Source of the DNA: Dreissena polymorpha
Taxonomy: Eukaryota; Mollusca; Bivalvia; Myida; Dreissenidae
Direction: 5' to 3'
Assembly (NCBI RefSeq): GCF_020536995.1
Contig: NC_068356.1
Coordinates: 85,773,907 to 85,837,906, forward strand
DNA length: 64,000 nt
Below the pieces are notes generated by a model, which was not told where the DNA came from, did not search any database, and saw nothing but the letters and a program-made list of their open reading frames with translations. How positions within the stretch are numbered: the stretch's first letter is position 1; every line of letters starts with the position of its first letter. Positions 24,770-36,800 of the stretch are shown here, in pieces. Made by a program: the position numbers and the translations under genes.

Positions 24770-24960
24770 AAGTCTTCATTCAAAAAGCATTTTCTTCTTT
24801 AAAACACCCGCGGTTATGTCTGTAAGCAAACACTTAACAAATGTGAAGCGGTAGATAAATAGATTGTATCGCTTCGGAACAAATAGTGACATAAAGCTAA
24901 TGTTTATTTAATGGTTAAAAAGTGTTTCCTTTTCATTGCGTGTCAAGTCTTATCGAACAT
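24770..24960. repeat. Diverged local duplication, right member
   Basis: Partner of 22745-22960. The shared core includes GCGGTTATGT and GATTGTATCGCTTC. Confidence 0.5.
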
Positions 24961-25233
24961 ATTATAAAAAGAAAACGCTCAACAAGATCACTGATCGACA
25001 AATGTTAATACACGTCATGTTTTGAATTCGTTTTTCAGAAGCACATTTCGTTATATCTTATGTCTTCTCTTAATTGGCATACTGATTCGTCGTACCATTT
25101 GCGTCAGACGGGCTGATGGTACTGATTATCTATGTGTATTCGTCCGAAGCGGCTTACTTCGTAGCCTGTCTACTACGTACCCCTACTGCTTCGTACCCGT
25201 ACTTTTCTTGTACCACGATAGGCATTGCATTTT

Positions 25234-25738
25234 AAAGGGGCCTTTTCACGTTTGGGTAAATTGACAAATTGAAAAACAGTTGTTGCAGATTCGCAAATTT
25301 TCGTTTTAGTTATGATATTTGTGAGGAAACAATAATAATGAACATTTACCATGCTCTAAATTAGCCAGTATACGCATCTTTTGACGATTTAAAAACCCGA
25401 AAATTATAAAGCGTTGCAACGCGAAAATAATTAATAATTTGGAGATTTCTGTTGTTGTCGTTATGTATTGTGAAACTAAGAGGATTGGTTATATAAAGAA
25501 TAAAATACACCTGTCATTGTATCCGAAAGGATGGCCGAGTGGTTTAAGTTGGTGATTTTTTACTCCAAGACTCCAGGGGTCAGTGGTTCGAGACCTGCTG
25601 ATGGTTACCTTATTTCTTTTTTTATTGTATTCTTGATTTTTTACTGGAGCTTTTTATATCCAATGTTAACATTAATAAATATAAAGCATTTAATGAAAAA
25701 CTTCAAAACATGCAAAAAACTGTGAAAAGGCCCCTTTT
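25234..25738 (+). mobile_element. TIR element with tRNA-like core, copy 2
   Basis: The ends are AAAGGGGCCTTTTCACG and CTGTGAAAAGGCCCCTTTT. Its core has box A TGGCCGAGTGG (25532-25542) and box B GGTTCGAGACC (25585-25595), in the spacing of a Leu/Ser-like tRNA. The acceptor-stem halves do not pair, so it is not a working tRNA gene. Confidence 0.88.
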
Positions 25739-27740
25739 AATGGAAACAAAGAAAAAATGCTATGTACAGCCCTGACATCTTTCCCTCATATAAGAGCTAA
25801 CATTAACACTTTCAATTTAGATAGGGTGAACGGTATTAAACTTTCAAATGACTCCATGTGGTATGTTCACAAATGCTAACAGCTTCACCTATAGAAACGG
25901 TTCCGTGGCTGGATAAGAAAAAAAACTCATACCATGGTGATGAAATGGCCTCAACCAGCTAAGCCCACGGTATTCGTTTTAAAAGTAAACATCCGATTTT
26001 GTAACGCATGCTGATGTGGCTAAAACTATATTCAACAACGAAATAAATTTCTATACTACTGTACAAGTGCGCATACACCAAGTTTGAAGCATGTAAGAAT
26101 GTCAAAAAGTAGTTGATGCTTGTTATAAGTTCATTTGATCGTATCTCATAATCTAATTCATCACAGTGATTGTCCTCTTCTTTTGAGTTATATCAAACTC
26201 ATCACCCATCTCAGGTTCGGTGATTAACTGTATGTATCAATAACAACTGTATGTATATAACTATATGGGCAAAAGGCCGGCGCGAAGCGGCAGACATTGA
26301 CCGCTCATATCTAGCAGTTTTTGACATACATACATATATAGACATAAGTGTGCAACTCTTTATTTGCACGTATCATCTAAACACACAACAAACTACTTGT
26401 GCTATATAACGGGTTTACATACTTTCAAAAAAAGTATGCAATTTACGTCATTATTTTGTTTAGAACCATGTTTAATATTTCACAAATAATTCGTTTCTCC
26501 GCAAAAAAAATGGCCGCAATTTGTTATACTTCCGTTTGGGCACGGACTCCAGATGAGGTCAATATACGCTCCGTGGTTTGGGTCATAAAAGTCATTAAGC
26601 TTACTTAAATAAACATTGTGATAATATATTTCTTACAAAAATAGCTTAAAACCGAAAAGTGAAAACAGTCAAAGCTAAAACTGACATAAACGGGGCTCAA
26701 AATAAAGTGTGTGTGTATACGGCCATAGATTCCAATGTTCTCATTCAATGTGCTAACACAAAGCTAACAAAACTGTGCCATTTATTTTATTTAAGTATTT
26801 TGTATAATAATTTATTGTTCAACGTATGATAGCGCAGTTGGTTTAAGTGGTTATTGTCTATCATTTTCTGTCCCTTCGTATGGGACATACGTCATGAGTT
26901 TGATACTAACGTGAGGTGTTTTTTTTCTTCCTACTTTGTTTCTATCACATTTTTCGTTTTGTATAATACTATATTTCTTTACATTGATTATAATGTTTTG
27001 GTAAATGGCATTTATGTACAAGCAATATAATTTACATTGAAGAATGAATCCAGTTTTTCCTTGCCATAGTCTTAACATCGCTTGAAATGCATGTTAAGCA
27101 TACATGTAACCTGAATAAATCGTATTAAAATACAACAAAGTTTTTTTAAATTGCACAGATGTGACAATCATATTTGCGAAAGTTTCCAAATATGTTTCAC
27201 ACCAATACGGTATTATTGACACCTATCTGGCTATATATTACTGCTGGGTCGAAACGCTACCCCTTTTCATCACAAATATCAATTGCACGTACTGGAAGTG
27301 GCACGTGGCGTCCATGAACCGTCCCTTTTAGTTCAATAATAAATTGCGCAAATTATGGTTGCTTATAACCTGCCATGCAACCTTTCATTAAAGTTACTGC
27401 CCTTTGAAGCGAAATTTCCAAAAATTTTCGAGATTTGGTTTCGTTTTGAAATTAATATATATTTTTAATAAACACTTCTACAGCCATCGTTTAATGGTCG
27501 TAAAGTAAACTATTTAGCTGCGATAAGGGTAATGCATTTGTCTGAACGATTTTTGTTTTTTTAAAACCTAACTGATCAAGTGAAACGCCGGTTACCTTAA
27601 AAGTTCACGTGTCTAAGCGTTAGATAAATTTAAAAGATAAAGATAAAAAATCTTAACACAATAATTAGTTTTCTTTTTCATTGCAGCTTTGTCTTGTTAA
27701 TTCCACGAATATTTAAACAGAACACCACAACTCAAACCTT
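25739..27740. other. No gene recognised
   Basis: AT-rich. The open frames at 26399 (plus) and 26851 (minus) have no recognisable motif. No repeat family seen elsewhere in the window occurs here. Confidence 0.3.
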
Positions 27741-27743
27741 TAT

Positions 27744-29296
27744 TATACCCGCACAAACAAAGTTTAGGGGGGGGGGTATATCATATAACTTATAAGGAGT
27801 GAACTTGTCAGTCAGTCCGTGTCCGCTCTCTAATTCATGTAGTTTTCATCCGATCTTCACCAAACTTGGTCAGAAGTTGTATCTAGATGATGTCTAGGCC
27901 AAGTTCGAGCATGGGCCTTGCTGAGCAAAAAACTAGGTCACAGGGTCACTTATCCTCGAGTGCCCAATTTCGACACATACAAGCAGTTTGTTGAAGTTTA
28001 TGTAACGGTGGCCATATTTGTTGAGAGTGCCCTAAAACAACACATCTGATTGGTTACCTGATTTCAATGTAAATAACACTCCTGTGGAGACTGAATGCAT
28101 AAAATTCTGTAGAGACTGAATGCATAAAATATTAGCTCTTGATTGTTGTACTTTAATTTGTATCACTGTAAAAGCAATATGGAACTGAAATTAATTAAAC
28201 CAATGAAGGTTTTTAAGATGGGATTCCATACTTTCTGGCAGTGGTTTTAATAGGGGCCCCTGTCAGCAACCCTTTGTGATAAGCTGTGTTTATGGAAGTA
28301 GGTGAAGTAGGTGAATATAACCTGTACTTCTTTTGTGGAACCTACAATCATAATTAAGTAAATGAAAATAAGTAATAAACATTATATGCAATTACCAACA
28401 TAAACACTTGCTACATGTAGTTAAATTGTATTACAGCATAACCAAAAAACATATCCGGACTTCAAATCAAAGTTTACGCGTACACCTTTTTCTTAGTGAA
28501 CATTAATCTATTTATACAATGTTTTGTCAAATGGCATTCACGTGACTTATGAATGAAATAGTGAACTTTTGCAGACAAAACCGATGCATTATCCCACGGT
28601 CTAATTTACAAAGACAATTGGGTGTAAAGTGTTCAAAATTTTGCATTAAGTAAAATACATAAAAATCCATCAATTGCAAACCAATCAACAATATCTTACA
28701 TTTTAACCCGCTATTTTCCACATAACAAACAACAACTATAGTAAATTGTGCGTACCGGTAGTGTAATGTGTGCTATTGTATGACGTCAACAGATGTCGCT
28801 TATGTATCAAACAGAGGCAAAACAAAAATAGCGTAGAATTAGAGCAGTGTCGATTTGGGTCACTCAAGGATAGTGCGTTTTAAACATTCAGCATGTTGTC
28901 TGCTTTCTAATTCAAGTAGTTTTCATCCAATCTTCACCAAACTTGGTCAGAAGTTTTATCCAGATGATCTCTATGCCAAGTTTGAACATGGGCCGTGCCG
29001 GGCCAAAAACTAGGTCACGTGGTCACTTAGTGCGTTTCTTAACATTTAGCATGGTGTCCGCTCTCTAATTCAAGTAGTTTTTTCACCAAGCTTGGTAGAA
29101 GTTTTATCTAGATGATCTTAAGGCCAAATTCGAACATAGTCAAAAACTAGATCACAGGGTCACTTAGTGCGTTTTAAACATTGAGCATGGTGTGTGACTG
29201 TCCACTGTTTTTTGTGAAGACAACATGCTAAATATTCTGTGTCAATTCTGCATGTGGGGGTATTCGTCACGTCTGTGACAAAGCTCAAGTTATGTA
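27744..29296 (+). repeat. Dispersed bivalve repeat, split by a TA-flanked insertion
   Basis: It starts ATACCCGCACAAACAAAGTT and ends GGGGGTATTCGTCACGTCTG. Internal units of TCTAATTCAAGTAGTTTTCA, CTTCACCAAACTTGGTCAGA and AAAAACTAGGTCACAGGGTC repeat about four times. The block from 27953 to 28870 is foreign and splits one unit. Confidence 0.7.
27953..28870. mobile_element. 918-bp TIR element with TA target duplication
   Basis: The left end TCCTCGAGTGCCCAATTTCG is mirrored by CGATTTGGGTCACTCAAGGA at the right end (about 19 of 24 bases pair overall). TA lies on both sides. Removing the block restores the host repeat motif GGTCACTTAGTGCG, which occurs intact at about 29020-29040 and 29160-29172. 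No transposase frame is visible. A TA target suggests the Tc1/mariner group. Confidence 0.82.
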
Positions 29297-29704
29297 TTAA
29301 ACTACCAGTTGTTTGAAATTATGTCCTGCATAAACAAGTCCCTGAATTTAACTTAACATTAAATTCATGACCAAGAGTCAAGACAATTGAAAATATGTTT
29401 GAAAATTCTATACATTTTGTAATGAAAATTATCTTATATAAACTAAATGATCTTTTATAACCTATTAAAATAGAAAATGAATGAAGTCTCGTTTGTTATT
29501 TAATCAATATTTAATTAAAGACAATAAAAATGATGCAAATGAGTCCCCTGCCCTGTGCAGGCCTGCAGCAAACCTACTAGTTTTAGACTAGTGCAAAACA
29601 TTTATTGTAAACACTTCTACTAATTCTGTACACTGATATTAATGTTTGTGTATATACTTTATCTGCTTTCTTTATCAAACAAAATATGGTAAAATTGTAT
29701 TTTT

Positions 29705-30720
29705 AGCTCGACTATTATATATGAAATATATATAGTAGAGCTATCCTACTCACCCCGGCGTCTGCGTCAGCGTTAGCGTGCAAATGTTAAAGTTTTCGTA
29801 CTACCCCAAATATTTTCTTTGTCCCTTGACATATTGCTTTCATATTTTGCATACTTGTTTACCAACATGACCTTAACCTATAAACAAGAGCAGACAACTC
29901 TATCAAGCATTTTGTCATAATTATGGCCCCTTTTCCACTTAGAATATGCAGCAAATGTTAAAGTTTTCCTACTACCCCATTTATTTTCATTGTCCCTTGA
30001 CATATTGCTTTCATATTTTGCATACTTGTTTACCAACATCACCCCAACCTATAAACAAGAGCAGACAACTCTATCTATACTTAGAATATGCATATTATTG
30101 ATAAATCTATGTTAAAGTTTGCGTACTACCCCAAATATTTCCTATATCCTTTGACATATTGCTTTTACATGTTGCATACTTGTTTACCAACATGACCCCA
30201 ACCTATAAACAAGAGCAGACCACTGTATCAAGCATTTTCACATAATTATGGCCCCTTTTACACTTAGATAATTGAACATTTTGCTTAAATTGCCATAACT
30301 TCTTTATTTATGATCACATTTTATAATCACTTTGACAAAACAACACTTACCTGAATACCACAATGGATTCCACCTAAACAATACCCCACGCCCCTACCCA
30401 GAATCCCTTTCCCCCCCCCAACTCCCCCCCCCCATACATCATCTAATAAAGTACCCCACCCCACATTATACCCCCCTCTCACCCCCCTCCCTACCCCCCC
30501 CCCAATTTTTTTTAAACATCATCTAATGAATTACCACACCCCACATCATACCCCCCTCTCACCCCCCCCCCCCCAAAAAAAAATTTAATTTTTTTTCCTT
30601 TTTTTATTTTTGATTGATTGTCTAATAAATTATTGAATATGAACAATTTCCCCATGATGGCTTACGTTATAATGTCAAGCACTCGAATAGTCGAGCGCGC
30701 TGTCCTCTGACAGCTCTTGT
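29705..30720 (+). mobile_element. AGCTCGACTATT element, copy 1
   Basis: It starts AGCTCGACTATTATATATGA and ends CACTCGAATAGTCGAGCGCG plus CTGTCCTCTGACAGCTCTTG. GCTCGACTATT/AATAGTCGAGC form short inverted ends. Inside are tandem units with GCGTACTACCCCAAATATTT and CCAACATGACCCCAACCTAT, then C-rich/A-rich low complexity. A second copy is at 31244-32364. Confidence 0.78.
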
Positions 30721-31243
30721 TTGCATGTGTTGTAGTCTGTTTTTGTGATAACAATAGCACTTAAAAATCTGAAATTAATTTGTGTTTTCTTGTAAGTTTT
30801 GAGGATTCGGCATATGATTTCCATTCATAAATACATGTAAAAGGCAAAAAATAATGACATAAAAAACACACTTAATATAGTATTTTTTGGTGTCAAATAT
30901 TTCTTCTAGGCCCAATATTTTGGAATTGAAGCACCTTTTCACAGATTTTGGCTTGTATTGGAGTGTGTCATAAAATACTTGAAATTGATTAATATAAACA
31001 TCAAGTTTAAAACAATTAAAGAAAGAAAAACAAGTAATTCTCATATGGGCTCAAACCACTGAGCCACTTTTGGAGTAAAAGTATAACACTTACACCAATC
31101 AGCCAACCGTGCTCACAATCGTTAGTAGTGTATTTTATACTTTATATACTTTATATAAGCAATCTTCGATATGTCAGAAAATATAACTATAACAACAGAA
31201 CTCTCCAAATTATTCAATTGTTTTGCGTTTTTGATGCTTAATT

Positions 31244-32364
31244 AGCTCGACTATTATATATAAAATATATATAGTGGAGCTATCCTACTCACCCCGGCGT
31301 TGCCTTTCCCGTGTCCGTTTGCGTGCAAATGTTAAAGTTTGCGTACTACCCCAAATATTTTCAATGTCCCTTGACATATTGCTTTCATATTTTGCATACT
31401 TGTTTACCATCATGACACCAACCTATAAACAAGAGCAGACAACTGTATCAAGCATTTTGACAGAATTATGGCCCCTTTTATACTTATAATATGCATATTA
31501 TTGATAAATCTATGTTTAAGTTTGCGTACTACCCCAAATATTTCCTGTGTCTCTTGACATATTGCTTTCATATCTTGCATACTTGTTAACCATAATGACC
31601 TCAACCTACAAACAAGAGCAGACAACTGTATCAAGCATTTTGACAGAATTATTGCCCCTTTTATACTTAGAATATGCATATTATTGATAAATCTAAGTTA
31701 AAGTTTGCGTACTACCCCAAATAATTCCTGTGTCCCTTGACATATTGCTTTCATATTTTGCATACTTGTTTACCAACATGACCCCAACCTATAAACAAGA
31801 GCAGACTACTGTATCAAGCATTTTGACAGAATTATAGTCCCTTTTATACTTAGACAATTGAACATTTTGCTTAAATTGCCATAACTTCTTTATTTATGAT
31901 CAGATTTTATAAATACTTTGACAAAACAACACTCGTATGAATGGATTCCACCCAAACAAAACTCTTAGCCCCAACCCAGAATCCCTGCCCCCCCCCCCCC
32001 CGCCTCCCCCCCCCCCCAAAAAAAAAAAAAAATCCTTTTTTTTATTTTTTGAAAGATTATCTTATAAATGACCCCACCCCACATTATACACCCTTCTCAC
32101 CCCCCTACCCCCCCACCAAAAAAATAAAAAATAAAATCCTTTTTTTTTTTAAGATCGTCTAATAAATGACCACACCCCACATTAAACCCCCCCTCTCAAA
32201 CCCCCCCCCCCCCCCAAAAAAAAAATGTTTTTTTTTTTTTCCTTTTTTTATTTTTGAAAGATCGTCTAATAAATGATTAAATATGAACAATTTCCCCATG
32301 ATGGCTTACATTATACTGTCAAGCACTCGAATAGTCGAGCGCGCTGTCCTCTGACAGCTCTTGT
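31244..32364 (+). mobile_element. AGCTCGACTATT element, copy 2, nested
   Basis: Same ends and internal units as 29705-30720. It is inserted in the minus-oriented TIR/tRNA-like element. Confidence 0.8.
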
Positions 32365-32377
32365 ATTTTTTAGGTTT

Positions 32378-32989
32378 TTAACCTGGTTTTCTAAAGGAAA
32401 AAACTGGTTATTAGATTGGCGAATGTCGGCGGGCGGCAGGAACAAGCTTGTCCGGGCCATAACTTCGTCGTTCATTGTGAGATTTTAAAATCATTTGGCA
32501 CATTTGTTCACCATCTTTGGACGGTGTGTTGCCCGAATAAAAATTACGTCGATATCTCCAAGGTCAAGGTCACACTTTGAGTTCAAAGGTCAAAAATTGT
32601 CATAAATGAGCTCGTCCGGGCAATAACTATGTTGTTCATTGTGAGATTATAAAATCATTTGGCACATTTTGTTCACCATCATTGGACGGTGTGTCGCACG
32701 AAAGAATTACGTCTATATTTGCAAGGTTAAGGTCGCCATGACTAAAAATAGATTGATTTTAAAACAAGGGGGGTAACTATAAACATTATCAGTAACAATG
32801 CACATTTTGAGTTTGAGTTGTCTCCTTTTATCAAACTTTTTTTTCTAGTTGAAATCAAGGATGCCACGAGTAAAAATAGATTAAAATTTGAAACAAGGGG
32901 GTAACAATGCACATTTTGAATTGTCTCTCTTTATCAGACTTTTTTTAAAATTGAAAACCTAGTTTTGTGACAATTTTGTCCCTTGTTAA
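32378..32989. mobile_element. TTAA-flanked element (piggyBac-like MITE), AACCTGGTTTTC family, copy 1
   Basis: TTAA stands at both ends (32378-32381, 32986-32989). Subterminal CCTGGTTTTCTAAAGG and AAAACCTAGTTTTGTGACAA are imperfect inverses. The body has GAGATTTTAAAATCATTTGG and AGGTCAAGGTCACACTTTGA. A second copy is at 43572. Removing it restores the host element's order, which supports TTAA as the target duplication. Confidence 0.75.
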
Positions 32990-33734
32990 ATTGTCAAAAG
33001 ATGAATATTGTGGATATTTTATAGCATGATAAATGTTCAGTATTACTGTTTCCTCGCAAATACCTTAAATAGAACAAAAATTTGCAAATTAATCTGAAAC
33101 AACTGTTTTTTAAGTTTTTGTCAATTTACCAAAATGATACAATTTCTTACAGACTTAATAAATGTTATCATTGAACAAATAAATTTAATTTCATTAACAT
33201 GTATGACTGAATTTGAATTTAAGTGTATGCAATAACATAAGCATGTGTAAGCAAACTTTTACACACAGCCGAAGAATGTGCGGAGAAAAATGTGCACATT
33301 ATGACATCAAAACAAAAGAGGCATGTTCAAAAGACAGACAGAAATTGTGGCCCTCTTATTATATTTCTTTTTTTTTAAATCTAAAAGTTTAATAGTACAT
33401 ATTTTTGGTAAACTCTTACTTATCTCGTACATATCAAAGTCAACTCGTATCCGAAAAAGAAATATACATTAATAGGTTTAAGATATGATATGATTATCAG
33501 TTTACAAGTATAAATCATGGAGATAATGTTTTCTTTTCTCTTGTAAGTCATTGATTGTAGATTATGATAGTACTTTAAAAAAATTAACTGTTCAGGTGTA
33601 TTAACTTATACAAATTGTGGTTAAACCAGTAATGTTCAGTATCTTTTTACTTGCTTGTAAATTTCAAGCAATTCATATTACAAGTATTTGTTTTTCTTTA
33701 AAAAAGAACATCTTTTAAAATCTTGTTTAACAGC

Positions 33735-33838
33735 AGAGATTCCAAATCTGACCTGTAAATCAGACTGCACAGGCTAATTTGGGACAACACTTAATGCACA
33801 TGCATTAAACCTCCTTTTTACAAAGCACAGCCCATTTA
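33735..33838. mobile_element. Palindromic GATTAGCCTGTGC MITE, fragment
   Basis: Contains GACTGCACAGGCTAATTTGG and GCACATGCATTAAACC, ending 42 bp before the start codon of the zinc-knuckle gene, and so overlapping its first coding intron/5'UTR boundary region. Confidence 0.7.
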
Positions 33839-33879
33839 GTTTACCCAATGATTTTCAGCGAGGTTGAGACGCAGTCACC

Positions 33880-36800
33880 ATGGAGGTGAGTGAGAGCAAA
33901 GCTGAAGTGTGTTACAAGTGTCACAAGCAGGGCCACTATGCGAGAGAGTGCCGGTCATTTGGAGGGGGAAGGTCATCTGGTGCATCTAATGGTAGTATAT
34001 TAGTAGTTGTGTTCTTGTGTACCAAGGAGCCTCGCTCTGAGGAAAACGGGTTAAACGCATGTCCGCACATTCTAATCAGGGATGACACTCTCTACTTTCA
34101 TGTTTTTTTTTGTTAAAACAAAGTATCTTAATAGCAAAAACCAATTGGCGGAAAGTTTCATCTCTGATTAGCCTGACAAATGTACATTAAGCACGGTTTA
34201 CTGAGAGAGAGTCTCAAATATATTCTGTGGTATATTATTTACAGGGGTTTTGTTTTCAAGGATAACATTGGTCCTCCCTCCTCTTTTAAATCTCAGGGCT
34301 CATACTGGCCTTTATTTTCTAAAGCAAATTTTGTATTGCCTCATGTTGCCTTTGGGTGTTATGACTATTATTGATAACATAGAACCTCGTATTATAAACA
34401 TGAGTAAAATTGATATTTCAACTTCAAAAGGCTTTATCTCTACATTTAACAGCTCTAATTCTAAATATCTGAAAGTGAAACCATCAATTGGACATTGTGG
34501 GACTGGATTAGGACTTGTTTCCATTGAGACTATGCCAGAATGAAGGCTAAAAAGTCAGCCCCCAAAAAGCTCTGCAGTGTCAAAAGTCAAAACTGAAGCC
34601 AACTATTGGCTGTACCCAAAATGGAAATGAGATAATATCTATAGAATAGTCCTTACACTTTCAATTAAGCATAACAATTAAATTAAGAAAGTTTAAATGG
34701 GTGGTAACTAAAACAGCAATATCAATGTCCAAACTAATAAATAGTGACCAATAAGAAGGTATTGGGGTTTTGAAACTTCTCTGTAACTGGTATTATGTCT
34801 ACAACCATTTAAGCTTTAGTCAAAATATTTTGCTAGATGAAATAGGCAAAATATAAGTTTTTCTACGCATGTGCATTAAAATGTTTTCATAGAAAACAAT
34901 TTACTGTGGGTTAGTTTATACGCTGAGTGCATTATTAAAGCAGGTTAACATACAAATAGTTGAAAGACAAAGCTGAACTTGGGCTTATCGTCAAAAAAAT
35001 GGTGCAATTGCATGACAGTGCTATAAGTTTCAGTATTGCATGCCATAACTTTGAGTTTCAGTCTGGGAAAATGTGGCTTAATGCATTTGCATAAAGTGTC
35101 ACTCCAGATTAGACTTTGCAGTCGGCACAAGCTAATCAGCGACAACACTTTCCTCTTGTATGGTGTTTTCCTGTAAAATAAATCTCTTCTTAGTTTCAAA
35201 TCTAGTTAGCATGTAAAGTTTTGTCCCTGATTGGCCTGTGCCAACTGCATTAGACTCCATTTTCCTAGACTGATGCTCATTTTATTATGCCCCCCTTCAA
35301 AGAAGAGGGGGTATATTGCTTTGCTCATGTCGGTCTGTCTGTCGGTCTGTCGGTCGGTCTGTCCGTCCACCAGGTGGTTGTCAGACGATAACTCGAGAAC
35401 CCTTGGGCCTAGGATCATGAAACTTGATCATGACTCGCAGATGACCCCTATTGATTTTGAGGTCACTAGGTCAAAGGTCAAGGTCACGGTGACCAGAAAT
35501 AGTAAAATGGTTTTTGAATGATAACTCAAGAACGCATACGCCTAGGATCATGAAACTTCATGGGTAGATTGATCATGACTTGCAGATGACCCCTATTGAT
35601 TTTGAGGTCACAAGGTCAAAGGTCAAGGTCACGGTGACCCGAAATAGTAAAATGGTTTCCGGATGATAACTCAAGAACACATACGCCTAGGATCATGAAA
35701 CTTCATGGGTAGATTGATCATGACTCGCAGATGACCCGTATTGATTTTGAGGTCACTAGGTCAAAGGTCAAGGTCACGGTGACCCGAAATAGTAAAATGG
35801 TTTTCGGATGATAACTCAAGAACGTTTACGCCTAGGATCATGAAACTTCATAGGTAGATTGATCATGACTTGCAGATGACCCCTATTGATTTTGAGGTAA
35901 CAAGGTCAAAGGTCAAGGTCACAGTCACCCGAAATAGTAAAATGATTTTCGGATGATAACTCAAGAACGCTTTTGCCTAGGATCATGACACTTCATAGGT
36001 ACATTAATCGTGACCCGCAGATGACCCCTATTGATTTTCAGGTCACTAGGTCAAAGGTCAAGGTCACAGTGACAAAAATCGTATTCACACAATGGCTGCC
36101 ACTACAACGGAAAGCCCGTATGGGGGGCATGCATGTTTCACAAACAGCCCTTGTTGACATTGTGACTTTCAATCTGTTCCACAGTACGATGCTACAAGTG
36201 CAACAAGGCTGGTCACTTTGCCAGGGACTGTAAGATGGAGGGGGAGAGATGTTACAACTGTAACAAGATAGGACACATTGCCAAGGACTGTGATAGGGAG
36301 ATAGATGAAGGTAAGGACACATGGCCAGTACTTAGAGTAACAATCAGGTGTTTAGGCATTTAACAAATCTCATTTGTCGAAACAAGACTCTAATTGTTTA
36401 AGGTGTGTTAAGTCAGAACTGGCTTGCCCATTATCAGCACAGTTGAGTTTGTAATCAACAAAATCTTTACTTTTATACATTGCCCATTAGACAAGGTTGG
36501 TTTTAGGATTCATAACCGTAATTTAAATCATGTCCTGGTTCCCACCAGCTGCTGTACAATAAAATGTTGGTCCCCTGTACATTCAATAATTGGTTTTGAA
36601 TTTTTTATCCTCGCCAAAGGTGGAGGGATATAGAATTGGCGTTGTCAGTCCGTATGTCATTTGTCCGTCCATCTGTCTGTCACAAAATTGTGCGGGGTAT
36701 GTTAATTCAACGAATTTGATTTTTTTTTTTACAATTCCGGTTCCAGTGTGTATGTATGATAATCCATATATCTGGTTTCCAGCTTCTGTTATTTACAATT

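Larger units (their letters stand above)
30931..33140 (-). mobile_element. TIR element with tRNA-like core, copy 3, broken by two insertions
   Basis: The outer parts 30931-31243 (CCTTTTCACAGATTTTGGCT..) and 32990-33140 (GTCAAAAGATGAATATTGTG.. to AGTTTTTGTCAATTTACC) belong to one minus-oriented copy. Between them lie an AGCTCGACTATT element and a TTAA-flanked element, separated by a short scrap of host sequence (TTTTTTAGGTTTTTAA). Confidence 0.75.

Noticed and set aside
25527-25610. A genuine tRNA-Leu or tRNA-Ser gene
   Set aside because: Box A and box B are good, but the acceptor-stem halves do not pair, and the segment lies inside a repeated TIR element with relatives elsewhere in the window.
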